38,083 nt of DNA. Origin: an uncultured Alistipes sp. GTDB lineage: Bacteria > Bacteroidota > Bacteroidia > Bacteroidales > Rikenellaceae. The notes beneath the pieces were generated by a model, which saw only the letters and a program-made list of their open reading frames with translations, was not told the origin of the DNA and ran no database searches. Shown one piece after another: positions 1-8,928 of this stretch; position 1 is the stretch's first letter; each line of letters starts with the position of its first letter. Made by a program: the position numbers and the translations under genes. The stretch covers positions 1 to 38,083 of the forward strand of contig CAUHCL010000009.1 of the NCBI GenBank assembly GCA_959604655.1. The letters run 5' to 3'.

Positions 1-1257
1 TATTCTGGACCATAATTTATCTTTTTTGAAATTTTTGAAATGGGCTCCAAGACATCTGTCATTACCTATTTCCAATCGTTTTTGTGTACATATGCTACAT
101 ATAGGATATATTTTGCACTCTAAACATTCCGGATTGGAAAAACGGCTTTTCATCCGTTGATAATAGCGGTCATTGTATTCTATATGTCCATCTTCTTTTA
201 ATATTCCTTCTCTATTTTGTTCCGTAAATTCACGAGCGGTACATTGAAATACATCTCCATTATAATTGATAACGAACGAGTTTTTCCGATCGGCATAACA
301 GCGGCTTGCATCAATTGCAGATTCATAATATTTGCCGCCTATTTTTATCACTTTATTTTCCAGATTTTCGATGATTCTATCTGTATCCGAACTGTCTTCA
401 TCCTGCCACACGTGTTGGAATGAGACTTTCATTGATGTTCTATATCGAGTAAGCAAATCTTTTATATCTTCTATTAAATATTCGAATGAAGCCGCTGATT
501 TCCTGGTGTAATTGCATCTTACCGTTACGGTAAAACCTTTTGATAAAGCGTACTTAAGATTTGTTAATGTAATATCATACGTTTCCTTTCCGCTGAATGT
601 CTTTTTTACCGAATTATGCATTTGGCGATCACCATCAAACGGAATTTGGAATGAGATTTTACGATTGTATTCGCACAACTTATCACAGACTTCATTAGAT
701 AATAAAACCGCATTCGATGTGAATCCTAACGTTAAATCAATATCTTTTTCTTTACATAGGCTATCGGCATATTTGATTAGAGGGTCGACGCAGAATTTAA
801 AACCTAAAAGAGGTTCTCCTCCGAAAAAACTTAAATGAAGAGATTTAAGGTTTGATTTTCGGGTAATACTCGACAATAGTTTTTTTATCGATTCAATAGT
901 TTCCTGCTTCATATTACTATGTGCAAGATGTTCTTCATAGCAATACCAACATCGCAGATTACAGTTCATCGTTGGATTTATTGTTATGGAAATTTCGTTG
1001 TCATTATCAAATTCTTTTTCAAAGAATTTAATTAGAGTTTCGGTCTCATTCAGATCTTGCGGTACAATAAATTTCTTCTCTTTCAGATAGTCATACAACG
1101 TCGGATGAATATTCTGAATATCATTTATATTATTTGTGTGCTCCCTAATAAGTTGAACTATTTCGTGAACACATATCATCATTGAATCCGAAGCGGTATT
1201 ATAGACAATATGTTGATCGGCATTGTCTATAAAAATGGTATATTTACTAAGTTTCAT
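1..1257 (-). CDS. Radical SAM/SPASM peptide maturase (3' end cut by window edge)
   Basis: Reading the minus strand from the ATG at 1257 gives 419 codons open to the left edge, so the C-terminus is missing. Residues 99-106 carry the radical SAM [4Fe-4S] motif C99-x3-C103-x2-C106 (CNLRCWYC), followed by an FGGEP motif at 145-149. The C-terminal part is a SPASM/twitch-type auxiliary cluster region with Cys at 320, 339, 378, 381, 387, 390 and 402. This is the architecture of enzymes that install thioether, C-C or related crosslinks in ribosomal peptides. The N-terminal ~85 residues before the radical SAM barrel fit a leader-binding (RRE-like) region, but that is inference. It lies 54 bp downstream of a Cys-rich GG-leader peptide gene in the same direction, its likely substrate. 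The gene is strikingly AT-rich compared with the transporter genes upstream, suggesting separate acquisition. Confidence 0.92.
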   Translation of the reverse strand, partial: MKLSKYTIFIDNADQHIVYNTASDSMMICVHEIVQLIREHTNNINDIQNIHPTLYDYLKEKKFIVPQDLNETETLIKFFEKEFDNDNEISITINPTMNCNLRCWYCYEEHLAHSNMKQETIESIKKLLSSITRKSNLKSLHLSFFGGEPLLGFKFCVDPLIKYADSLCKEKDIDLTLGFTSNAVLLSNEVCDKLCEYNRKISFQIPFDGDRQMHNSVKKTFSGKETYDITLTNLKYALSKGFTVTVRCNYTRKSAASFEYLIEDIKDLLTRYRTSMKVSFQHVWQDEDSSDTDRIIENLENKVIKIGGKYYESAIDASRCYADRKNSFVINYNGDVFQCTAREFTEQNREGILKEDGHIEYNDRYYQRMKSRFSNPECLECKIYPICSICTQKRLEIGNDRCLGAHFKNFKKDKLWSRI

Positions 1258-1274
1258 AATAATAGATTTAAAGG

Positions 1275-1302
1275 GGCATCCCTAACTGAAATTAGGGATG
1301 CC
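1275..1302 (-). terminator. Hairpin between precursor P3 and the radical SAM gene
   Basis: An 11-bp perfect inverted repeat (GGCATCCCTAA / TTAGGGATGCC, 6-nt loop) lies just after the P3 stop codon. On the minus strand only a short CCCCTTTAAA follows, so it is a weak terminator or mRNA-processing/stabilising hairpin. It would let the precursor be expressed above the enzyme. Equivalent hairpins follow P1 and P2. Confidence 0.7.
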
Positions 1303-1311
1303 TTGGTTTAA

Positions 1312-1569
1312 TTACGGCAAAATAGTTACGAATTCTGCCGAATTAGGTTTGCATTTGCATATGCAATTCGTGTTGTCGCAGCTCTCACCTTTGTTCTTTG
1401 TTTCCGAGCAATTTTCGTTTCCGCATTCCCCGGTTTTGTTTTTTACTCGGTCATTGAATTCAGATACTGCACAAACATCTGCAAATCCTCCTAACAGATG
1501 GCCCATTTCGTCTCTCTTGAGAGGCCGAATTTCCTCTGACAATGTCAGATTCTTTTTTTTGTTCTCCAT
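1312..1569 (-). CDS. Cys-rich GG-leader precursor peptide (P3), probable radical SAM substrate
   Basis: An 85-residue peptide. The leader (residues 1-28) is rich in Lys and Glu and ends RDEMGHLLGG, a double-glycine C39-type cleavage site at 27-28 with the conserved hydrophobic/EM spacing of Bacteroidales GG leaders. The predicted core (29-85) has seven Cys: 33, 49, 54, 64, 69, 71 and 73. Two copies of a C-x-N-x-N-C hexamer (CGNENC at 49-54 and CDNTNC at 64-69) are followed by CICKC. The odd Cys count and the adjacent radical SAM/SPASM gene suggest thioether or other radical crosslinks rather than disulfides alone. It starts 58 bp after the stop of the outer-membrane barrel gene (1628), so it may be co-transcribed with the transport operon. 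The final chemistry and activity are unknown. Confidence 0.85.
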   Translation of the reverse strand: MENKKKNLTLSEEIRPLKRDEMGHLLGGFADVCAVSEFNDRVKNKTGECGNENCSETKNKGESCDNTNCICKCKPNSAEFVTILP

Positions 1570-1627
1570 AATTAAAAAGTGAATTAGTTAAATTGAGTCT
1601 ACTCTTTTTAGGATTTTCGACAGCCTC

Positions 1628-3988
1628 CTATTTATATTCGTTTCGTATCTGTTGGAGTGTGCGCGTTCGGGCGATGGCACGGCGGCCTCGGTAGTTGTCG
1701 AACGAGTAGCCGAGCGACATGGTGAGGTAGCGCCGCGAACGGTGGCGCAGGAAATCGCGGTAAGAACCGTCGAAGTTCCATGTGCAGACCTCGTTATCGT
1801 TGCTCACGAGGCCGTTGCACTCCATGCTGAGGCGCAGGCGTTTTTTACATAGGCTCTTGTAGAGGGTCGCATGAAGGGCATAGGTCGCGTTGTGGCTCCA
1901 TTCGAGCTTCCTGCGTGCCGACGCGGCATGGAAGTATAGCTGCATGCCGAAGCCGTCGGTAAATTCGATCGAATTGTTGAGAAACACCTCGGCGATCCGC
2001 GATCGGAGCGTCTGCCCGTAGTACTCCTTGCGCCAGCAGGCCCCGTAAACCTCCCAGTTGATGCGCCACCAGCGGGTGAGCGGTCCGGCGTAGGAGATGC
2101 CGAGCGAATGGTTGGAGGTGGAGGCGCAGTTCTCGGGCATCGTGTAGCTCTGCCGCGGATCGGCGGTATCGACGAAGGTACGCAGCTGCACGAGGTCGGC
2201 GCCGTGCGTATAGGTGTAGTAGAGCGACCACCGCTCACGCATGGTCAGCGTGACAGTGAGGTCATAGCCCCGCGACGGCGCGAGCATCGGATTGCCTATG
2301 CTGTAGCGAAACTCGCTCTCGCGGACCTTCAGGGGCGACAGCTGCGTGTAGGGAATCCGGCCGTAGTCGCGTGAATAACCGATCTCGATCGAGGTGCCCC
2401 GCTCCTCGTCGATTGCATAACAGGCCGTAAGGTCGGGGCACAACCGCCAATACTCCTTGCGGCGCCAACTGTCGTCGCCGAGGGTGAAGTGGTCGACCCT
2501 ATCCCATTGCAGGCGCAGCCCGCCGACCAGTTCGAAGCGTCCGGCGGACCACTCGCCCTCGGTATAGACGGCAGCACCGTCACCGCGGTAGCGGAAGCGG
2601 CTCGCCGCAGGTCCGACATCGGGATCGACGAGCAGCGTGCGGCGCCTGAGGTTACGGCGGTAATACTCGACGCCGACATAGAGCGTCATGCGGTCGGAGA
2701 ATGACTCCTTTAGGTCGATCTGCCCGCGCAACAGCCCTGTGCGAGGTGTAATCCGCTCGGTGGAGGTCTCGGCAGCCTCTGCGTCCGTCTGCTCGGCATA
2801 GCGATAGGATTTGTCGGTCGCGTAGTGGAGGTAATCGAGGTCGGCGGTGAGCTCCGAACCCTCGTCGTCGAACTGGTAACGGTAGGAGGCCGCTACCTGC
2901 CAAGCCCGCGCTGTCAGATCGCCGCACGCGCGGTATCGGGAATGCGATACCGAAGTCGAGGTCGGGTCTGCATGCGATGCGCTGACCGAACGTATATCTG
3001 GAGCGCTGATAACGTAGTTGAATCCCCCTGTCAACCCGACACGGTGTCGCGGGGCGATTTCGCAGACCAGGTTGAGGCGCTCGGAGAGCGTGTGATGACG
3101 CGTACGCTCATCCTCGGACGAGACTATGGACGACTCCGTATCGTCGAGGTCGATTCGCTTGGCATATTCGTGCAGCTCGTCGAAATAGGAATAGGAAAGG
3201 TAGTTGTATAAACTGGTCTTGCCGTAACGCATGGACAGGGGCATCGAAATGCCTGCATCGCCGAATCCGTTGTCGCGCATACCTGCCGAGCCTTGGAGCG
3301 TACCCCGCCAGCCACCGTCGGCGAGCGGGCGCAGGGTGATGCGCATCACGGCGCCTCGTTCGGCGAAACCTTGGTCGCCGGTGGCGTTCCGGCGGATCTC
3401 GACCGATCTGACGCTCTCGGCCGGCAGGGCCTTCAGTTCGTCGGGGGTTGCGGGACGGTTGTCGATGTAGATGGTCTTGATTGCGCGTCCGTTGACCTTG
3501 AAGGTGCGGTCCTGTTCCTGACGCAGGCCGGGCAGTAATACGATCGCCTCGTTCAGAAAGCGGTCGCGCGCCAACGGGTTGCCCGCCATTGAGACGATCA
3601 GGCGTCCCGCCTTACGCTCGATGAAGCGCGAAAGAACCGCTACCTCCTCAATCGGATTTGTGCGCGGCACGAGCGTCACGTCGCACACTGTCTCGGCCTC
3701 ATGCCGCTCAAGCGGCACGAGCACCGTTTCGTAGGCCAGATGGGCGCATTCCAGCAGCAACCCGCCCTCGGTGTCGGTCGAGAGGCTGTAATGCCCCAGC
3801 GAGTCGGCGACGACACCCGCCACGATCGTGGAGTCTGAGGCCCGCCGCAGGCTGATCGTGCAGTAGCTCACCCCATCGCCATGATCATCGACAATGCGCC
3901 CGCGAACGAGCAGTGCAGGAGGTCGGGCCTGCATCGCAGCCCCGAGCGCGAGGAAAAACACCAGACAAATCAAGTTTGTTATTTTCAT
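1628..3988 (-). CDS. Outer-membrane beta-barrel protein, TonB-receptor-like with carboxypeptidase-regulatory-like N-domain
   Basis: 786 residues with a signal peptide (about 1-21). A carboxypeptidase D regulatory-like beta-sandwich covers about 27-115 (RGRIVDDHGDGVSY). A plug-like segment follows at about 120-220, with VNGRAIKTIYIDNRPATPDE and AVMRITLRPL. The rest is a long barrel rich in alternating aromatic strands. This matches the Bacteroidetes outer-membrane beta-barrel family that lacks a classical TonB box. Its ATG overlaps the TolC stop (ATGA), so it is translationally coupled to the export operon. It may act as an outer-membrane receptor, immunity or uptake factor for the exported peptide; that role is inference. 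No truncation seen. Confidence 0.85.
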   Translation of the reverse strand: MKITNLICLVFFLALGAAMQARPPALLVRGRIVDDHGDGVSYCTISLRRASDSTIVAGVVADSLGHYSLSTDTEGGLLLECAHLAYETVLVPLERHEAETVCDVTLVPRTNPIEEVAVLSRFIERKAGRLIVSMAGNPLARDRFLNEAIVLLPGLRQEQDRTFKVNGRAIKTIYIDNRPATPDELKALPAESVRSVEIRRNATGDQGFAERGAVMRITLRPLADGGWRGTLQGSAGMRDNGFGDAGISMPLSMRYGKTSLYNYLSYSYFDELHEYAKRIDLDDTESSIVSSEDERTRHHTLSERLNLVCEIAPRHRVGLTGGFNYVISAPDIRSVSASHADPTSTSVSHSRYRACGDLTARAWQVAASYRYQFDDEGSELTADLDYLHYATDKSYRYAEQTDAEAAETSTERITPRTGLLRGQIDLKESFSDRMTLYVGVEYYRRNLRRRTLLVDPDVGPAASRFRYRGDGAAVYTEGEWSAGRFELVGGLRLQWDRVDHFTLGDDSWRRKEYWRLCPDLTACYAIDEERGTSIEIGYSRDYGRIPYTQLSPLKVRESEFRYSIGNPMLAPSRGYDLTVTLTMRERWSLYYTYTHGADLVQLRTFVDTADPRQSYTMPENCASTSNHSLGISYAGPLTRWWRINWEVYGACWRKEYYGQTLRSRIAEVFLNNSIEFTDGFGMQLYFHAASARRKLEWSHNATYALHATLYKSLCKKRLRLSMECNGLVSNDNEVCTWNFDGSYRDFLRHRSRRYLTMSLGYSFDNYRGRRAIARTRTLQQIRNEYK

Positions 3989-5325
3989 AGTTCATTAAAA
4001 TATTGAATAATTTTTAGTTTGAACAGATACTCGTATTTCGCCTGCAAGAGCTGCGATCGGGCTTTGACGGCCGCCGTGAGTGCAGCGTTGTAGTCCGTCA
4101 CGGAGGCTACGCCGAGGTCGTATTTGCGGCCGATCTGTCGGAAGGCCTCTTCGGAGGCTGCGACGTAACGCTGCGCCCCAAGGTAGCGGCTCCATGCCGT
4201 GCGGGCGTCGATCGAGGCCTGCGTCACCTCACGCGTCGCCTGCTTCTCGGCCGCAAGCAGGGCATACTCCGCGCGACGCAGGGCGAGCTTCTGCCGCTGC
4301 ACGTTCTTGCGGGTCGCCAGACGCCCGAAGAGAGGGACGTTGAGCGAGAGCGACACGTAGCTGCTGGCGTTGTCGCGGTACTGCTCGAAGAAGGGATAGG
4401 CCTCGTAGCGGAGGGTGCCGTCCGGATTTTGGAACATCTTCTGCCGGGCATCCGAATAGCTCGACCCGTAACCCGCTGCGAGCGAGAGGGTAGGCCAGTA
4501 GGCAGCCCGGGCGATCTGAAGGTCGCGGCATGCGAGGTCGATGCCCACGCGTGCCACCTCCACCTCGGGCAGCGCCTCGGCGGCGGCGCGCAGCGCTGCG
4601 GGATCGTCAGCGGGGCTGCCGCAGAGTTCTCCGTCGTCGGGCACCACGGTACGGAACGACATCCAGTCGTCCACTTCGAGCAGCTGGCAGAGGTCGAGCC
4701 GCGCGACGTCGTAGGCATGACGCGCCGTCAGCAGATCGTTCTCGGCATCGGCCAGCTGCGACTGGATCTGCAAGAGGTCGGCCGCCGTCACCTTGCGGGC
4801 CTCGACCTTCTTGGCGGTCTTCTCTTCCTGTACCGTCAGTTCAGCGACGACCTGCTCCGCATCACGGATCGTCTCCTCGGCGCACAGCACCTCCAGATAG
4901 CGAGCCGTGACATTCAGCCGCACGTCGCGGCGCGTGGCCTCGGCCGTGAGCAGCGACGCACGCAGGTCGAGCTGCGCCCGTCGGAGGCGGAAACGATTCT
5001 TCAGTCCGCCGAAGAGCGTCGTGTTCGCACCTACGGAAGTGCTGGTGCCGCCGACGGTCTTGTTCTCGACAAACTCGTAGGTCGTGGGGTCGAGCACGCG
5101 ACCCGAGGAGAGCGAATAGCCGCTCGATGCCGAAAGGTCGGGCGCATAGCTCCACCGCGCCTCCGAGAGGGCGATGCGCTTCTCCTCCGAGGAGAGTTCC
5201 TGCGTCTTGATCTCGATGTTGTGTGCGTAGGCATGGGCGATGCACTCCTCCAGCGTCCAGCGGCGCTCCTGGGCGCGGGCAACAGCAAAAGTGCATAGTG
5301 TCAAGAGGGCGAAGAGTGTGCGCAT
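3985..5325 (-). CDS. TolC-family outer-membrane efflux channel
   Basis: 446 residues with a signal peptide (about 1-18) and two repeated alpha-helical hairpin regions rich in Ala, Glu and Leu, typical of OEP/TolC trimers. The start resembles the family (RRWTLEECIAHAYAHNIEIK), and motifs such as LSLNVPLFGRLATRKNV in the second repeat fit. Length is normal. It should form the outer-membrane exit duct of a type I secretion complex with the adjacent HlyD adaptor (5-bp gap) and C39 ABC exporter. It overlaps the next gene by 4 bp. Confidence 0.93.
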   Translation of the reverse strand: MRTLFALLTLCTFAVARAQERRWTLEECIAHAYAHNIEIKTQELSSEEKRIALSEARWSYAPDLSASSGYSLSSGRVLDPTTYEFVENKTVGGTSTSVGANTTLFGGLKNRFRLRRAQLDLRASLLTAEATRRDVRLNVTARYLEVLCAEETIRDAEQVVAELTVQEEKTAKKVEARKVTAADLLQIQSQLADAENDLLTARHAYDVARLDLCQLLEVDDWMSFRTVVPDDGELCGSPADDPAALRAAAEALPEVEVARVGIDLACRDLQIARAAYWPTLSLAAGYGSSYSDARQKMFQNPDGTLRYEAYPFFEQYRDNASSYVSLSLNVPLFGRLATRKNVQRQKLALRRAEYALLAAEKQATREVTQASIDARTAWSRYLGAQRYVAASEEAFRQIGRKYDLGVASVTDYNAALTAAVKARSQLLQAKYEYLFKLKIIQYFNEL

Positions 5326-5329
5326 AGGC

Positions 5330-6643
5330 CTATCTGTTTTTGAAGAGTGATACCACGGGCTGGACGAAGCGTTCCAAAAGGCGCATATCCTCCGTGATGA
5401 TCTCCGCCGTGCCGTCCATTTGCTGGATCATCGGCAGATGGCGTCCGTAGCTCGTCGTCATGCCCTCGGGGAATACCACCTCGGCAAGGTAGACGATCGC
5501 CGTGCCTGCGGAGGTCTGTACCTGGTCGGACACGGCCGAGAGCGCGCGGATGCGGCCGCGCAGCACGCCGAACTCCATGTAGGGGTAGCCGTTGAGCCGC
5601 ACCTGCACCGTCTGCCCCGTGCGGACCTTGCCGAAGCCCGCCGAGGGGATCTGCAGGCGCCCGATCACCTCCGTCGCGCCGTCAGGGAGGATACTCGCCA
5701 GCCGGTCGCCGACCGAAACATGCTGGTTGGCGCTCCAATAGCCGATAAGGGTCACACGACCCGAAGCCGAAGCTTCGAGCAGATATTGCTGCCTCCATTG
5801 TGCGATCTGCGCCGCGAGCTGCTGGCGGCTTTGTGCCAACGAGCGTTCGTATTCGGCCCTCTCGTTCTCTTGCTGGAGCGCGAGCTCGACCATCTGCTGC
5901 TCCGACTGGATGATCTGCAGCTCGGTGGAGGTCAGCGAGGCGTCGAAACCCGCCTTGGCATTCTGCTTCGCAAGATAGCCTTGTGCCGTCGTCTCGTAAT
6001 CGGCAGCGGAGATGACCGCCTCGGCCAGCAGCAGCGAGTCGCGCTCCAGCGTGCGGCGCCCGTAGTCGAGGTCTTCGACGAGCAGGCTGCGCTGCCGTTC
6101 GAGTTTGGCGTAGTACTCGCGGCTCTTGGCGATCTGTGCACCGAGGAGCTGCTTGCGACGGGCGATGTTGTCCACCGTAAGGTAGTGGCGGAAGTCGCGG
6201 CAGCGGCTCTGGTAGTCGGCGAAGGCCGGTTGCAATTCGCCCAAATCGTAGCGCCCGTCGAGCCACGGGGCTGCGGCCTGCTCTTCGGCGTTGAGGCACG
6301 CCGAGGCGGCGAGCAGATCGGCCAGACGCATCACGTCGCGCCACGAGGCTGCGGTGCGCAGCACGGCGACGAGCTGCCCCCGCGCGACCGCCTCGCCGTC
6401 CGCGACGCACAGCGTATCGATCGACCCGGCGTAGCGCGCGACAAGGTCGGCCGGAGGGTTCAGCGTGGTGATCGTCGCCGGTGCTTCGACCGTGTCGGGA
6501 TATTTCACGAACCAGCAGCACACGAGGATGCCGCACAGGATCGCAAAAACCACCGTCAAGCCCCGCCGCACCACCCACGACGGTGCCCGGCCCAGAATCG
6601 CCTGGGCCTCTTCACTATAGAAATTATCTTGTCGGATCGGCAT
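5330..6643 (-). CDS. HlyD-family membrane-fusion adaptor
   Basis: 437 residues. A short cytoplasmic N-terminus precedes one membrane segment at about 27-47. A split biotinyl-lipoyl-like domain follows (ATITTLNPPADLVARYAGSI; GEAVARGQLVAVL). Then come a long alpha-helical coiled-coil hairpin (about 100-280) and a C-terminal beta-barrel domain (SASGRVTLIGYWSANQHVSV). This is the periplasmic adaptor of peptide/bacteriocin type I exporters, bridging the ABC transporter and the TolC channel. The gene sits 11 bp after the transporter gene and 4 bp before tolC, a tight export operon. Confidence 0.93.
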   Translation of the reverse strand: MPIRQDNFYSEEAQAILGRAPSWVVRRGLTVVFAILCGILVCCWFVKYPDTVEAPATITTLNPPADLVARYAGSIDTLCVADGEAVARGQLVAVLRTAASWRDVMRLADLLAASACLNAEEQAAAPWLDGRYDLGELQPAFADYQSRCRDFRHYLTVDNIARRKQLLGAQIAKSREYYAKLERQRSLLVEDLDYGRRTLERDSLLLAEAVISAADYETTAQGYLAKQNAKAGFDASLTSTELQIIQSEQQMVELALQQENERAEYERSLAQSRQQLAAQIAQWRQQYLLEASASGRVTLIGYWSANQHVSVGDRLASILPDGATEVIGRLQIPSAGFGKVRTGQTVQVRLNGYPYMEFGVLRGRIRALSAVSDQVQTSAGTAIVYLAEVVFPEGMTTSYGRHLPMIQQMDGTAEIITEDMRLLERFVQPVVSLFKNR

Positions 6644-6654
6644 AAGCTTTTCTT

Positions 6655-8916
6655 TTAGTTCCCTAATTCCAGCTGGTTCTTGACCAGCTCGTAGTAATAT
6701 CCGCGACGGGCCGTCAGCTCAGCGTGCGTGCCCTGCTCGACGATGCGCCCGTGGTCGAGGACAACAATGTTGTCGGCGTTCTTCACGGTAGAGAGTCGAT
6801 GGGCGACGACTACGACGGTCTTGTTCTCGAAGAGCCGCTCCAGCCGCTCCATGATCGTGCGCTCGTTGTTGGCATCGAGCGAGTTGGTGGCCTCGTCGAA
6901 GAAGAGGTACTCGGCATCTTTGTAGGCCGCGCGGGCGATCAGTAGACGCTGTTTCTGTCCGACACTCAGGCCGTGGCCGTCGGCGCCGATCTTGGTGTTG
7001 TAGCCCAGCGGCAGCTCGTCGATGAAGGTGTCGATGTTGGCGATGGCCGCAGCGCGCCGCACGCGCTCCATATCGGGCCGCTCGTCCGCGACGCCGATAT
7101 TGTTCGCGATGGTGTCGGAGAAGACGTAGCCCTCTTGCATGACCGTGCCGCAGGCCCGGCGCCAGCACGAGGCGCTGTACTGCGCGACCTTGCGGCCGCC
7201 GAGCAGCACCTCGCCCTCCGAGGGGGCGTAGAAGCCCAGCATCATCTTGAGCATGGTAGTCTTGCCCGAGCCGCTGGCCCCGACGATCGCAGTCACCCGA
7301 TCGGCGGGAATCGTCACCGACACGTCATCCAGCGCCTTGGCCGAGTGGGGCCCGTCGTATCGGAAAGTCACGCCCCGGAACTCGATGTCGGCGTGGCGGG
7401 GAATCTCGCGGATGCGCTCCTCGTCGGCAGGCTCCTCGTCGTCCTTCTCCTGAATCTCCGAGAGGCGCTCCAGCGAAATCTTGGCGTCCTGCGTCGCCTG
7501 CACGAAGGAGATGCACTGCGAAAGCGGGGCGTTGAGCTGCCCGATGATGTATTGCAGGGCCATCATCATGCCGAGGGTCATCTCGCCCTCGATGACGGCC
7601 GAGGCGGCGAGGAACGAGATGACGACGTTCTTGGTCTGGTCGATGAACGTGCCGCCGACCTCCTGCGTCTGGCCCAGCACGAGGCCCTTGATCGAGACCT
7701 GGAACAGCCGCGCCTGGATGCGCTCCCACTCCCAGCGCTTCTGCTTCTCGCAGTTATTCAATTTGATCTCCTGCATGCCGTTGATAAGCTGCACGATGTT
7801 GCTCTGGTTGGCCGACGCCTCCTGAAAGCGCATGTAGTCGAGCTTGCGGCGCCGCTTCATGAACAGAAGGATCCAACCCACGTAAAGCGCGCTGCCCGCG
7901 ATGAAGATGCCCAGAATCGTCGGATCGTAGCCACCCATTACGGTGCCGTAGATCACGAACGAGACGACAGCCATCGCCATGCTCAGCAGCGACCCCGTCA
8001 GAAAGGTCTGTATGCGGTTGTAGTCGCCGATGCGCTGCATGATATCGCCCACCATCTTCGAGTCGAAGAAGGCGATGGGCAGGCGCATGAGCTTCGCGAG
8101 GAAGTCGGAGATGAGCGAGATGCTGATGCGCGTGGTCATGTGGAGCATGAGCCACGAGCGGATCAGGTTGTTGGCCAGTTGGCCCAGCACCAGCACCACC
8201 TGCGCCACGAGGATCATCACGACGAACGGGAGGTTGCCCGTGCCGATGCCCTTGTCGACGACCGACTGCGTGAGGAACGGCAGAATGAGGCTCAGCACGC
8301 TGGCCGTGAGCATCGCCAGTGCCAGCTGCACGAGGTAACTCCTGTAGGGCCGCAGGTAGTGCAGCAGCTGCCCGAACCGCAGCCGCTTGTCCTCGTCGCC
8401 TCTTTCTTTGTAAAACTCGGGCGTAGGCTCCAGCAGCAGGGCAATGCCCTTGCCTCCGACCGTGCCGGGCAGGACGGCGGATCGACCGTCCTGCGGCTCG
8501 GAGAGAAGGGCCGCAAGACCGGGGCGTTCGCCGCTCTGCTCCCAGGCGCGGCGGAACTGCTCCTCATAGTACTTCAGCAGCCCCTGCGCCGGGTCCGAGA
8601 CCCACACCCACCACTTCCCGCGACGGCGGGCGATGCGGTAGACCACCACGAAGTGCTGCTGGTTCCAGTGCACGATGCAGGGCAGCGCGGCCTGGTCGCG
8701 CAGCTGCTCCCACGTGATCTTGACGCCCGTCGAGCGCAGGCCGATCGACTCGGCCGCATCGCTGATGCCCAGCAGCGACACGCCCTCGCGCGTGATGTGG
8801 CACCGCTCGCGCAGGGTTTGAAGCGAATAGTGGCGTCCGTAGTGCTGCGCGACGATCCGCAGCGACGTTGGGCCGCAATCCATCGCGTCGAGTTGCTTGT
8901 AGTGGGGAAAAGGCAT
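6655..8916 (-). CDS. C39 peptidase-containing ABC transporter (GG-leader peptide exporter)
   Basis: 753 residues in the canonical PCAT order. The N-terminal peptidase C39 domain (about 1-130) has its catalytic triad visible: C14 (DCGPTS), H88 (NQQHFVVVY) and D108 (SDPA). A six-helix ABC membrane domain covers about 190-470. The nucleotide-binding domain has Walker A GASGSGKTT (546-554), signature LSVGQ (650-654), Walker B YLFFDEATNS with D674/E675, and the H-loop H706. It should cleave P1, P2 and perhaps P3 after their GG motif and export the cores. It starts 12 bp after the broken GLPGLI gene. All catalytic residues appear intact. Confidence 0.96.
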   Translation of the reverse strand: MPFPHYKQLDAMDCGPTSLRIVAQHYGRHYSLQTLRERCHITREGVSLLGISDAAESIGLRSTGVKITWEQLRDQAALPCIVHWNQQHFVVVYRIARRRGKWWVWVSDPAQGLLKYYEEQFRRAWEQSGERPGLAALLSEPQDGRSAVLPGTVGGKGIALLLEPTPEFYKERGDEDKRLRFGQLLHYLRPYRSYLVQLALAMLTASVLSLILPFLTQSVVDKGIGTGNLPFVVMILVAQVVLVLGQLANNLIRSWLMLHMTTRISISLISDFLAKLMRLPIAFFDSKMVGDIMQRIGDYNRIQTFLTGSLLSMAMAVVSFVIYGTVMGGYDPTILGIFIAGSALYVGWILLFMKRRRKLDYMRFQEASANQSNIVQLINGMQEIKLNNCEKQKRWEWERIQARLFQVSIKGLVLGQTQEVGGTFIDQTKNVVISFLAASAVIEGEMTLGMMMALQYIIGQLNAPLSQCISFVQATQDAKISLERLSEIQEKDDEEPADEERIREIPRHADIEFRGVTFRYDGPHSAKALDDVSVTIPADRVTAIVGASGSGKTTMLKMMLGFYAPSEGEVLLGGRKVAQYSASCWRRACGTVMQEGYVFSDTIANNIGVADERPDMERVRRAAAIANIDTFIDELPLGYNTKIGADGHGLSVGQKQRLLIARAAYKDAEYLFFDEATNSLDANNERTIMERLERLFENKTVVVVAHRLSTVKNADNIVVLDHGRIVEQGTHAELTARRGYYYELVKNQLELGN

Positions 8917-8928
8917 GGCTGTATGTGT

